Shown here: positions 24,316 through 32,312 of the stretch, piece by piece | How the letters are laid out: each line of letters begins with the position of its first letter | Numbering within the stretch: the first letter of the stretch is position 1 | Translations under genes and position numbers: made by a program | DNA from: Tessaracoccus bendigoensis DSM 12906 | GTDB lineage: Bacteria; Actinomycetota; Actinomycetes; Propionibacteriales; Propionibacteriaceae | Length of the DNA: 48,936 bases | Direction of reading: 5' to 3' | Assembly: GCF_900141915.1 (NCBI RefSeq) | Contig: NZ_FQZG01000025.1 | Span: 1-48,936 of the forward strand | Notes under the pieces: generated by a model | What the model saw: only the letters and a program-made list of their open reading frames with translations | The model's database searches: none | What the model was told of the DNA's origin: nothing

Positions 24316-27300
24316 TCAGTTCCTTCCGGCGAGCATGTCGTCGACCAGCGCCTGGCGCTCGTCGGGGGTCATCTTGGCGAGGTTGCCGACCCGGTAGTGG
24401 CCGGAGTCCTCCATCCACTGCTTGCGTTCCTTGACGCCGCCCGAGACGGCCTCCAGAGTGATCTCGTGCAGGATCTCGTTGTGGCTCATCTCGAACAGCT
24501 GAGTCGTCAGGATGTGGCGGAGCCGCTCGTGGGGGTCAGCGATCTGGTCGGCCAGGCCGGCGTCCAAGCGCCGCACCAGCTCCATCAGGAACAGGCCTGC
24601 GGTGGAGAACAGGTCGGCGAACGTCTTGTCGGGGTCGCTGAAAATGCCCGGGTTCTGGGTCTCGAGCTCGTTGATCATGAGGGTCACCACGGACTGCGGG
24701 GTGAACACCAGCGACGTCTTCTGGCGCGGGATGTAGGCGAAGATGTTCTCGGTGAGGGCTGGGTCGAAGTAGTCGGCCAGCTCCTCCTTCTTGTCGAGGA
24801 ACTCCTGGATCGACTGGTCGAAGACAGCCTCGTCGAACAGCCCGGGGATGGTCGTGGTGGTGCCGTCGTCCTCAGTGATCACCTGGCCGTCGCGCAGGAC
24901 GCGGAACTCCTCCTCGGTGATGCCGGTGACCTCCTCGAACACGTCGTCGGGGGTGTACTCGTCGAAGTTGGACAGCCTGACTCCTCGTTGGCCGTAGGCC
25001 ATGAGGAACATCGGGATGGTGCGGGCGAACCCTCGAAGGTGGGAGCGGGCATCCTCCATGGCCGTGTTGGCGCGGGTCTGCTCCTTCTTCGTCTCCTCCC
25101 GGGTGACGAACTCGGTGGGGACCGTGCCGGTGAGTTCCTCGATGGCGGCGAACAGCTCGGTACTGAATGCGTGCTGCTGCTTCTCGCGCTCTACCTCGAT
25201 GGCGTTTGCTTCTGCCTCGGTGGCGGCCTCGGCGAGTCGAGCCTCGAGGTGCTTGTCGGCGATGCTCTGCTCGGTCATCTTGCGCTCGACGACCGCGCGT
25301 GTACGTTCGGCGATGGCCTTCTTGTCACGTTCGACCTGCTTGGCCGAGAGGCCGTACATTTCCTTGAGCTCGTCGCGGGTGGGCTGGAGCTTCTGCGTGA
25401 CCAGGCCGACGACATGCTTGACGGCCTCGCTGCGCGGGGTGTCGGGGGTGATGGCGGCTAGCTCCTGGACATCCCAGACCGGCTTGCCGAGGTGCTCGAT
25501 CTTGGGGTTGATGACGGTCTCAGCGTCGACTTGGACGCTGCCGTCCGGGTCGGTGACGATGGGGGGCTCGGGGTTGGCGAACTCTTCCTTCTTGAGCTTC
25601 CCAGCCTTGGCAGTGGGCAGCTTGTCGAGGATGTCCTTCAGGTGTTCGGAGTAGCGGAAGATGCCTGCCACGTTGTCGAACAGCAGGTTGGACAGGAAGC
25701 CTCGGCGCACGACCTCACGGGCCTTGAACACCTGCGGGAAAGTCAGGACCTGGGACGCATCGAGCTCAACCATGCGCCCCTCGGAGTCCTCGCCGATGAC
25801 CGGGAAGAAGTTGAGCAGCGTGCGGATGTTGTCCTGGCGCCCGGTGGTGGTGATCGAGGGGCGGGGGCTGAGGTTGTTGGCGAATTGGTCGTAGATGGTG
25901 AGGGTGCGCTCGGGGGCGAAGTCGAAGATGTAGGCATTCTGCTTCTGCAGCAGCTGGCCGTTGCGCTCGAACGCGTGGGGGTTCTGGGCCCTGAAGGCGG
26001 CCTGCATGTAGAGCGCCGGGGAAGCGATGTTGGACAGCATGATGACGGCCGTCCACTCCGGCACGGTGACGCCGGTGGTGAGCTGGCCAACCGACAGTGT
26101 GATGGTCCTCCCGCCGGTCTTCTCGGCCTCGGCGATCGCCGACCGGACCCGGTCGAGCGACTTGCCGACGAGGGCGACATCAGCGTCGGCGCTGCGTCCG
26201 TCACCTGCAGCCAGTACGACCGTGTAGTCCTTGAAGGCTTCGTGCTTCTTGAGCAGCCGTTCGAGGGCCTTTGCGGAGGCCACGCGGTCCAGCAGCCAGA
26301 AGGAGTGCCGGATCTCGTCGCGCAGTTCGGGGGTGGAGAACGGGTACTTCTCGTTGGCGGTGAGGCAGTCGAGGAACTTGATGACTTCGGCCTCGTGCTC
26401 GAAGAAGCCGTTGTCCTTCGTGGCGAAGAACTCGCCCAGGTCGAAGGCGTAGTCGATGTTGGCCTCGTCCTCGGCCAGGGCCACGCCGACCTCCAACTGG
26501 TCGCTGATCATGCGTGACACCTGATAGGTGTACATGTTCAGCTTGGGCAGGGCCGCATAGGGGTTGTCCTCGGCCTCGTCGGCCCAGGCCTGCAAGGCCT
26601 CGCGCTCGTCGGCGTAGGTCCAGTTGTAGATCTCCTCGGGGGTGAACTTGCCCGAGGCCAGTGCACGGAAGGGCGTGCCCGACAGGTGCAGGGTGTGGGC
26701 ACGGTGGATGTGGTCGAAGGCCACGTCGGTGCGGTCGGTGTCGATGCCCTCATGGGCCTCGTCGATGACGAGCAGGTCCCACTCCAGGTCGGCCACGTGG
26801 CGCAGCTTGTCGTACTCGCCGCCGAAGTACTGGGAGCCCTTGAGGTCCTGCAGGGAGAGGAACTCGATCATGGTGGCGTCGGGCTCCTGGGCCAGCAGCG
26901 AGCGGTACTGCGCCCGGGTCATCGGGCTGCGATTGGCCAGGGCCGGTGACTCCGAGACGAACTTGAAGGTGGTCTGGTGGCCGATGAAGCGGACGAAGTC
27001 GTCGTACCAGGAGTTGGCGATGGCGGGCCGGTTGGTGACGATGAGGGCCTTGGTGACACCCAGTCGGCGCATGAGGTCGTAGGTGGTCACCGTCTTGCCG
27101 AACCGGGGCTTGGCGTTCCACAGCACGTCGGTGGCGCCGTTGCCGAAGGCCTCCATGGCCTGCTGCACGGCATCCTCCTGCTCGGGACGCAGCTGGTACA
27201 GGTCCTGGCTCTCGACCTGCAGGTCGGTGAAGTCCTGCCCGGCGAAGTCGTTGAAGTAGTCGATGGACCGGCGCGGCATGTCGGCGAACCGGTGCCACTC

Positions 27301-27594
27301 GCTGCGCTTGGGCTTCAGCTCGCGTTCCACCCCCTGTTGCTTGAGGTAGCGGTGGAACTCGTGATCGGTGAACGAGCCGTCGGCACCCTCGCTGGTGAAG
27401 AACGCCTTCCGGGTCCAGTTGATGTCCTTGGTGACGTTCATCTGGGAGGCTTGCTGGGCGATCCGGTCGGCCGCGGTCTGCTGGTCGGTGTAGCCGATCT
27501 TCTCCCAGCCGTTGTACTTGGGGACGTCGGGGGTCGACCACGAGTAGATGACCGGCTTGATCTCGCGGTAGGTGCTGAGATGGGGGGCGTTCAT
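24316..27594 (-). CDS. GIY-YIG nuclease/SF2 helicase restriction protein with methyltransferase-like C-terminus
   Basis: A 1092-residue probable restriction subunit. Residues about 12-47 (KPVIYSW...GWEKIGYT...DRIAQQ) resemble a GIY-YIG nuclease core. A superfamily 2 helicase follows: NAKPRFGKT (about 160-168), LLVIDEAHEG (about 275-284), LSGTPF (about 304), then TTGVTVPEW and YMQAAFRAQNP as motifs V and VI. A charged coiled region comes next (about 740-850). Near the C-terminus, FTPQSVVTLMINEL and TFADLFSTAGLFLMELVRRL resemble the entry segment and AdoMet motif I of adenine methyltransferases. The ATG at 27594 is four bases after the upstream stop; the longer frame to 28068 lies over that gene. 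It would cut unmodified DNA using ATP-driven translocation (inference). Confidence 0.75.
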   Translation of the reverse strand: MNAPHLSTYREIKPVIYSWSTPDVPKYNGWEKIGYTDQQTAADRIAQQASQMNVTKDINWTRKAFFTSEGADGSFTDHEFHRYLKQQGVERELKPKRSEWHRFADMPRRSIDYFNDFAGQDFTDLQVESQDLYQLRPEQEDAVQQAMEAFGNGATDVLWNAKPRFGKTVTTYDLMRRLGVTKALIVTNRPAIANSWYDDFVRFIGHQTTFKFVSESPALANRSPMTRAQYRSLLAQEPDATMIEFLSLQDLKGSQYFGGEYDKLRHVADLEWDLLVIDEAHEGIDTDRTDVAFDHIHRAHTLHLSGTPFRALASGKFTPEEIYNWTYADEREALQAWADEAEDNPYAALPKLNMYTYQVSRMISDQLEVGVALAEDEANIDYAFDLGEFFATKDNGFFEHEAEVIKFLDCLTANEKYPFSTPELRDEIRHSFWLLDRVASAKALERLLKKHEAFKDYTVVLAAGDGRSADADVALVGKSLDRVRSAIAEAEKTGGRTITLSVGQLTTGVTVPEWTAVIMLSNIASPALYMQAAFRAQNPHAFERNGQLLQKQNAYIFDFAPERTLTIYDQFANNLSPRPSITTTGRQDNIRTLLNFFPVIGEDSEGRMVELDASQVLTFPQVFKAREVVRRGFLSNLLFDNVAGIFRYSEHLKDILDKLPTAKAGKLKKEEFANPEPPIVTDPDGSVQVDAETVINPKIEHLGKPVWDVQELAAITPDTPRSEAVKHVVGLVTQKLQPTRDELKEMYGLSAKQVERDKKAIAERTRAVVERKMTEQSIADKHLEARLAEAATEAEANAIEVEREKQQHAFSTELFAAIEELTGTVPTEFVTREETKKEQTRANTAMEDARSHLRGFARTIPMFLMAYGQRGVRLSNFDEYTPDDVFEEVTGITEEEFRVLRDGQVITEDDGTTTTIPGLFDEAVFDQSIQEFLDKKEELADYFDPALTENIFAYIPRQKTSLVFTPQSVVTLMINELETQNPGIFSDPDKTFADLFSTAGLFLMELVRRLDAGLADQIADPHERLRHILTTQLFEMSHNEILHEITLEAVSGGVKERKQWMEDSGHYRVGNLAKMTPDERQALVDDMLAGRN

Positions 27595-27598
27595 CGGG

Positions 27599-28285
27599 TC
27601 AGGCTCCCTTGTGGACGTGGTCGATGCGGCAGGGCGGGTAGGTGGGGAGCACGTCGAAGTCCAGGAGGCCTTCGTCGGCGTAGCGCAGTGAGGAGAACTT
27701 GAAGGCCTCGCGTTGGACGGTGGGGGGCGCATTGAGGATGCGGTGCCACCAGGAAAACACCAGGGGTTGCCCCGCAGCGTCGAGGCCGGTGAGGGTGTTG
27801 CCCTGTTGGATGTTGGCGGTGATGAGGTACTGGGCAGCCTTGAAGAGGTTCGTCCGGGGCGTGCACTTGGTGCGGTGCTTGACCTGGAAATCGACGAACT
27901 CCCCGAGCATGTTGGCCTGGGCGTCGGCGTGGTTGTCGGGCAGGAGCTCGACGGCGTAGATCGACGCGAGGGCGAACAGCGACTCAGTCGGCAACATGGG
28001 CGGTGCGTAGTGCTTCTCGATGGCTGCCAGCTTGCGCCGGAAGATCGCGGTGAGGAAGTTCCCGTCACCAGCTGCCGGCTCGAAGAACGTCTTGTCGACG
28101 AAGCCGGGACCAGTCTCTAGCTCAGGGCGGACCAAGTCGAGCATCTGCTCCACCATGTGCGCGGGGGTGAACACCTCGCCGTGAGCCTTGACCCGGTCGC
28201 GCGACTTCACCAGCACCTCGACCTGGTCACCCTTGACGACCACCTGGCGGCGTTGCTGGAGCACGGGGGTGGTTCCGCTGGTCAT
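27599..28285 (-). CDS. N6-adenine methyltransferase AdoMet-binding half (motif I protein)
   Basis: A 228-residue protein with the entry motif HGEVFTPAHMVEQMLDLV and AdoMet motif I in FFEPAAGDGNFLTAIFRRKL. It has no N/D-PPY catalytic motif, so it resembles the N-terminal half of a DNA adenine methyltransferase. It is the first gene of a four-gene leftward operon, followed after four bases by the nuclease-helicase gene. The NPPY half is encoded as the third gene. The ATG at 28285 lies 28 bases from a dyad that probably controls the operon. Confidence 0.75.
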   Translation of the reverse strand: MTSGTTPVLQQRRQVVVKGDQVEVLVKSRDRVKAHGEVFTPAHMVEQMLDLVRPELETGPGFVDKTFFEPAAGDGNFLTAIFRRKLAAIEKHYAPPMLPTESLFALASIYAVELLPDNHADAQANMLGEFVDFQVKHRTKCTPRTNLFKAAQYLITANIQQGNTLTGLDAAGQPLVFSWWHRILNAPPTVQREAFKFSSLRYADEGLLDFDVLPTYPPCRIDHVHKGA

Positions 28286-28621
28286 GGGCTCGCTTCAGTC
28301 GGGGGACGATGTATCAGATAGTTTACCTGATCACCCCCTGGCGGGGCGGCGAACGCTCAAGCGGCGCGCCGCGCGAACACTCACACGGTCGACGATCGGG
28401 CACGCAGGGGCACAGGTGGGTGAGGTGGTGCGGACCTCAACCACCCGGTGGCCGGTTCGCTGACCCCGCCCCGGCTCTGCCCGGATAGTTCGCACCATCA
28501 GAGTAACGACGCAACGTCCATCAGGGTCTACCCAAACTGTCACAGCCTGATGCGCGACTTCCTGCGTCTAACAGCATCGGTCACGTGTACTGTTGGACAG
28601 GAGTGGAGAGGTGGTCCAGGC
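28286..28621. other. Divergent promoter region between the restriction operon and the recombinase operon
   Basis: No gene is seen in these 336 bases. The left part holds the dyad described separately. The right part is somewhat less GC-rich and contains possible promoter elements for the recombinase pair (TACTGT near 28583) and a GAGAGG RBS before 28622. Confidence 0.5.
28313..28331 (-). promoter_or_regulatory. Operator-like dyad upstream of the restriction operon
   Basis: ATCAGATAGTTTACCTGAT is a 19-base dyad (ATCAG-TA...TA-CTGAT) with one mismatched pair and a 3-base centre. AT-rich sequence around it could hold the -10 region. Binding by the operon's XRE protein is inferred. Confidence 0.55.
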
Positions 28622-29215
28622 ATGGTCGGACACAAGGGCCAGGTGGTCGGGTACGTGCGCGTGAGCGCGGCCGACCAGAACCCAGCGCGGCAGCTCGAAG
28701 GCATCGGCGAGGTCGACCGGCTGTTCGAGGAGAAGGTCTCGGGCAAGAACATGGTCGACCGGGAGCAGCTAACGGATTTGCTCGCCTACGTCCGCGAAGG
28801 CGACACAGTGAGGGTCAAGTCGCCGGACCGGCTGGCGCGCTCGACGACCGACCTGCTGGCCCTGGTGCAGCAGCTGCGCGACAAGGGGGTCGCGGTGGAG
28901 TTCGTCGACAACCCCGAGCTGAGCACCGAGACCGCGCACGGGGAGTTCATGCTCACGGTGCTGGCGGGCATCGCCCAGATGGAGCGTCGGGTCATCCGCG
29001 AGCGGCAGGCCGAGGGCATCGCCATCGCCAAGCGCAAGGGCGTCTACGACCGGGGGCCGAAGCTGACCCCTGAACAGGTCCGAGAGGCCCGTCAGCGGGT
29101 CGCTGGGGGCGTTCCGAAGGCGAAGGTGGCCCGAGACCTGGGTGTGGCCCGACAGACGCTGTACGCGGCACTCAAGGGCGAGGGACGGTACGCGGAGCAA
29201 GGCGTCGCGTCATGA
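28622..29215 (+). CDS. Small serine recombinase coupled to the island integrase
   Basis: A 197-residue resolvase-type protein: VVGYVRVSAADQNPARQLEG with nucleophile Ser in RVS, RVKSPDRLARSTTDLLALVQ, GEFMLTVLAGIAQMERRVIRERQAEGIAIAKRKG, and a C-terminal HTH (GGVPKAKVARDLGVARQTLYAALKG). The ATG at 28622 has GAGAGG upstream; the frame to 28448 is not used. Its TGA overlaps the ATG of the large integrase (ATGA at 29212-29215), so both recombinases are made together. It could serve as an accessory or directionality factor, or resolve multimers. Confidence 0.85.
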   Translation: MVGHKGQVVGYVRVSAADQNPARQLEGIGEVDRLFEEKVSGKNMVDREQLTDLLAYVREGDTVRVKSPDRLARSTTDLLALVQQLRDKGVAVEFVDNPELSTETAHGEFMLTVLAGIAQMERRVIRERQAEGIAIAKRKGVYDRGPKLTPEQVREARQRVAGGVPKAKVARDLGVARQTLYAALKGEGRYAEQGVAS

Positions 29216-30777
29216 GGGGCAAGCCGGAGTTCAACGACAACGACCTGGTCGTCGGCTACTACAGGTACTCCTCGTCCTCGCAGAACGAGGCCTCCATCGA
29301 GCAGCAGCGCGAGCTGGTGCATCGGTGGGCCGAGGCGCAGGGTCTCCAGGTTGTGCGTGAGTACACCGACGCGGCCAGGACGGGCACCAACACCGACCGG
29401 CCTCAGTTCAAGCGGATGCTGCGCGAACTGACGTCGATCAAGCCTGCCTATGTGGCTGTGTGGAAGAACGATCGCCTCGGGCGGGACCGGATGGACCTGC
29501 TCAAGGTCAAGAAACACATCCGGCTGGTCGGGGCACGGCTGCACTACATCGAAGGCTTCTCCCCCACCGACGACCCGGACTCCATCCTCGTGGAGGGCAT
29601 GAGCGATGCTTACGCGGAGTGGTACTCGCGGCAGCTGTCGGCCAACATCCGCCGGGGCGTCCAGTACAACGCCGAGAACGCCCTGAGCAACGGGCGCAAG
29701 ATCTTCGGCTTCACGATCGGCGCAGACAAGCGCTACGAGTTGGACCCGCAGACGGCTCCCGTGGTGGCGCAGATGTTCGACGACTACGCGCGGGGCAAGT
29801 CGATGCAGAGAATCGCCGACGAGGTCAACGCTCTCGGAGTGCGCACCACCTACGGCAAGCAGTTCACTCCGAAGACCCTGAACAAGCTGCTCAAGAACCG
29901 GGCCTACATCGGCGAGTACTCCTACGCCGGGCACGTGGTCCCGGGCGGGATGCCGCAGATCGTCGACGACGAGATGTTCGAGCAGGTCCAGAAGATGTTC
30001 GCGGTGAACAAGCGCCGCGGCGCGAAGACGAAGGCCGAGCTGGCCGCCCTGGGCGACGAGGCGCCCGACTACTGGCTGACCGGTCGGCTGTTCTGCGAGC
30101 GGTGCGGCGCGTCGATGGAGGGCGTCTCGGGCACGTCGAAGACCGGGCGGAAGTACCGGTACTACCGCTGCCTGAACCAGCGGAAGAAGAAGTGCACCGC
30201 CAAGTCGGTGCGCAAGGACGAGATCGAGGAGCGGGTGGCCGCTGTCGTCGAGTCCTTCCTCGACGACACCGAGATGCTGGCCTCCCTGGCAGTCGACATG
30301 GCCTCCCACTACCGGGAGACCCACGAGCGCGGCAGAGACGTCCTGGAGGGCTTGGAGGCCCGCAGGAAGGACGTGGAGGCTAAGCTGGGCAACTTCGTCA
30401 AGGCCATCGCGATGGGCATCATGAACGAGTCCACGGCCGAGGCCATGTCATCGCTGGAGCAGCAGAAGAAGGAGCTGGACGCAGCGATCCAAGCCGAGCA
30501 CGTCAAGGCCACGCTGTTCGAGGACGAGGCGTCGATCGGGGCGTTCTACCAGCGCTTCGCCCACGCGACGATGGACACCCGCGAGACCAGGGAACTGCTG
30601 TTCGAGTACTTCGTCGACAAGATCTTCGTCGGCGCGACGACGCTGACCATCGCGTCGTGGTTCTTCGACCACGGCGCAGAGTTCACCCTCGCCGATCTGG
30701 ACGAGATGAAGCAGACGGGGGAAGTGCTGAACGTGGAGTTCAACACTTCCCCCCGAGGTGGAGGTGGCGGGAATTGA
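29212..30777 (+). CDS. int: Large serine integrase of the ssrA-associated island
   Basis: A 521-residue site-specific integrase. The catalytic domain starts with VVGYYRYSSSSQNEASIEQQRELV (nucleophile among the Ser cluster) and AVWKNDRLGRDRMDLLK; the recombinase domain covers about 170-290 (GRKIFGFTIG, FTPKTLNKLLKNRAYIGEY); a zinc ribbon has CERCGASMEG and YRYYRCLNQRKKKC; a coiled coil and C-terminal tail follow. The last codons (GGGGGN and the stop) lie inside the ssrA gene, transcribed in the opposite direction, so the reading frame crosses the element-chromosome junction. A 37-base stem-loop (30717-30753) lies within its 3' coding end. Confidence 0.9.
   Translation: MRGKPEFNDNDLVVGYYRYSSSSQNEASIEQQRELVHRWAEAQGLQVVREYTDAARTGTNTDRPQFKRMLRELTSIKPAYVAVWKNDRLGRDRMDLLKVKKHIRLVGARLHYIEGFSPTDDPDSILVEGMSDAYAEWYSRQLSANIRRGVQYNAENALSNGRKIFGFTIGADKRYELDPQTAPVVAQMFDDYARGKSMQRIADEVNALGVRTTYGKQFTPKTLNKLLKNRAYIGEYSYAGHVVPGGMPQIVDDEMFEQVQKMFAVNKRRGAKTKAELAALGDEAPDYWLTGRLFCERCGASMEGVSGTSKTGRKYRYYRCLNQRKKKCTAKSVRKDEIEERVAAVVESFLDDTEMLASLAVDMASHYRETHERGRDVLEGLEARRKDVEAKLGNFVKAIAMGIMNESTAEAMSSLEQQKKELDAAIQAEHVKATLFEDEASIGAFYQRFAHATMDTRETRELLFEYFVDKIFVGATTLTIASWFFDHGAEFTLADLDEMKQTGEVLNVEFNTSPRGGGGGN
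30717..30753. repeat. Long stem-loop abutting the ssrA 3' end (attachment-site or terminator structure)
   Basis: GGGGGAAGTGCTGAAC (30717-30732) pairs with GTTCAACACTTCCCCC (30738-30753), 15 of 16 pairs, with a GTGGA loop. It ends 3-5 bases from the tmRNA 3' end and lies inside the integrase coding region. It may terminate tmRNA transcription, end the integrase mRNA, or be an integrase-binding arm. Confidence 0.7.
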
Positions 30778-31123
30778 ACCCGCGTCCTTGAGAGATGAAC
30801 CAGGGCTTCTCCGGGCGCAGCTGACAAGGCGTTTTACTCGGTCTCTGCACTCACGTCAGCATGTCGCAGACAGACCCAGTACCAGTAAAGTCCCGGACGG
30901 CCCCTGATACACAGGCCGCCCAGCAAGCCTTCTAAATGAGGCCAGGAATCAGAGGGAAGGCACCCCTGAGCTGACCCTTCGATCGCTGATCAGGCAGCGA
31001 GAGCGAAGTTAGTGCGATTGTTTTCGGCACTTATTGGTTTCCACGCAGCGTTAACGAGATAAACGTGGATCCTCGGCCCGCTTCTCCTGGGACTACCGCC
31101 CCAAGTCGAAACCAGTCACCCCC
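30759..31123 (-). ncRNA. ssrA: tmRNA
   Basis: Rescues stalled ribosomes with SmpB. On the minus strand the gene opens GGGGGTGACTGGTTTCGACTT and ends with a T-arm GGTTCAATTCC and acceptor CACCTCC plus discriminator A; the 7-bp acceptor stem closes (one G-U). CCA is not fully encoded (CC then T at the junction). The tag frame resumes at GCC and reads AENNRTNFALAA before TGA, close to propionibacterial tags. About 365 nt. Its 3' end is the integration point of the island to the left. Confidence 0.95.
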
Positions 31124-31146
31124 TGTTGAGTTGTCGCCTACCCAGT

Positions 31147-31734
31147 CTAGCGCGTGATCCGGGGAGCCCCAGCATCGGGCAGCTTGGGCCTGGCCAGCAG
31201 GAACGGCTCGACGGCGCCAGTCGAAGGTTTGCCGTTGAACGCCCGCACCGACGACCAGATGGTCGACCCGGCCCAAGCCGCCCACGCGATGAACATCAGC
31301 CCATTCAAACCCAGCACAAAGCTGAGCACCGCAAGCACCAACCCGAGGGCGAGGAACGTGACCTGAAGGCTCAATGCCCGGCCAGCTTCCCACCACATCC
31401 TGGATCCAGGCTTGCTCGCGGCCCTCACGATCGCAGGCCCGACGAAGGACGTCACCAGCCCCGAGAGGTTCACCAGCCCGGCTCCGACGTTCTCCGCAGG
31501 CGTCGCCTGCCCCGGCGCCCGCGGCGTGAGCATGGCGGGCGCCATCCGCGCCAAACCCTGGAGGGAGCGCCCAAGCTCGACCCGGTCCCGTGCACCCAGC
31601 ACCTTGTCGAGGCGGCTGTCCAACTCAGACTCGCCGATGAGGTTCCTTGCATAGAGATCGGTGAGGTGTGCGACGGCGCGGTCACGCATCTCATCTGTTA
31701 CACCGCCGAATGGGGACTGGCCAGGAACGCTCAT
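31147..31734 (-). CDS. DUF1707-like membrane protein
   Basis: A 195-residue protein of unknown function. The N-terminal part (VTDEMRDRAVAHLTDLYARNLIGESELDSRLDKVLGARDRVEL, about residues 10-55) resembles the DUF1707 domain common in actinobacteria. Two hydrophobic helices near the C-terminus (LQVTFLALGLVLAVLSFVLG and GLMFIAWAAWAGSTIW) make it a membrane protein. The ATG at 31734 gives the domain a normal N-terminus; the frame to 31770 is less likely. It lies between ssrA and smpB on the same strand. Confidence 0.7.
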   Translation of the reverse strand: MSVPGQSPFGGVTDEMRDRAVAHLTDLYARNLIGESELDSRLDKVLGARDRVELGRSLQGLARMAPAMLTPRAPGQATPAENVGAGLVNLSGLVTSFVGPAIVRAASKPGSRMWWEAGRALSLQVTFLALGLVLAVLSFVLGLNGLMFIAWAAWAGSTIWSSVRAFNGKPSTGAVEPFLLARPKLPDAGAPRITR

Positions 31735-31805
31735 GGCTTCAATTGTGCGCTGTCCCACCGCGCCAGCCAACGAGGGCTGCCCCTGAATGTCCCCGGAGCC
31801 GGAGG

Positions 31806-32288
31806 TCAGCGTCGGTTGTAACGGTTCCGGGTTGCCAGCGCCCGTTCGGCCTCACGCTTGGCGTCCCGCTCGGCCAGGTCCCTGCGCTTATCCCAGTCCT
31901 TCTTGCCGGTGGCGACGGCGATCTCGACCTTTGCGTAGCCGTCCTTGAAGTAGATCGACAGCGGGATCAGGGTGCGGCCGGAGTTGTCGAGGGCACGCAC
32001 CAGCTTGTTGATCTCCGCCTTGTGCAGCAGGAGCTTTCGGGTGCGGCGTGCCGAGTGGTTGCGCCAGGTTCCGAACTCGTACTCGGGGATGTTGGCATTG
32101 ATCAGCCACGCCTCTCCCCCGTCATCGACGCTGGCATACGCGTCCGTCAGGGTCGCCCGGCCGGCGCGCAGCGTCTTGACCTCAGTGCCGGTGAGCACCA
32201 ACCCGGCCTCGTAGACGTCACCGATCTGGTAGTCGTGCCGGGCCTTCTTGTTCTGTGCGACGAGCTTGCGTCCGACTTCCCTGGGCAT
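31806..32288 (-). CDS. smpB: SsrA-binding protein SmpB
   Basis: Binds tmRNA and brings it to stalled ribosomes. The 160-residue protein has the family hallmarks: [36 protein letters not shown], a beta-barrel core with [25 protein letters not shown], and the basic C-terminal tail [23 protein letters not shown] needed for decoding-centre entry. It lies beside ssrA, as in many actinobacteria, and downstream of the ftsEX-peptidase genes. Confidence 0.97.
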   Translation of the reverse strand: MPREVGRKLVAQNKKARHDYQIGDVYEAGLVLTGTEVKTLRAGRATLTDAYASVDDGGEAWLINANIPEYEFGTWRNHSARRTRKLLLHKAEINKLVRALDNSGRTLIPLSIYFKDGYAKVEIAVATGKKDWDKRRDLAERDAKREAERALATRNRYNRR

Positions 32289-32312
32289 CCGCCAATTATG
32301 TCACCTGTCGTG

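Noticed and set aside
27595..28068. N-terminal extension of the nuclease-helicase gene
   Set aside because: The extension is Ser/Pro/Thr-rich nonsense lying over the motif I methyltransferase gene; the ATG at 27594 directly follows that gene and starts the conserved part.
30759..30777. Second copy of the ssrA 3' end at the left edge of the island (att duplication)
   Set aside because: I could not find a second copy by eye near 14,056-14,985, 22,830-23,040 or 28,286-28,620. Serine integrase core sites can be only a few bases, so the left boundary stays unknown.
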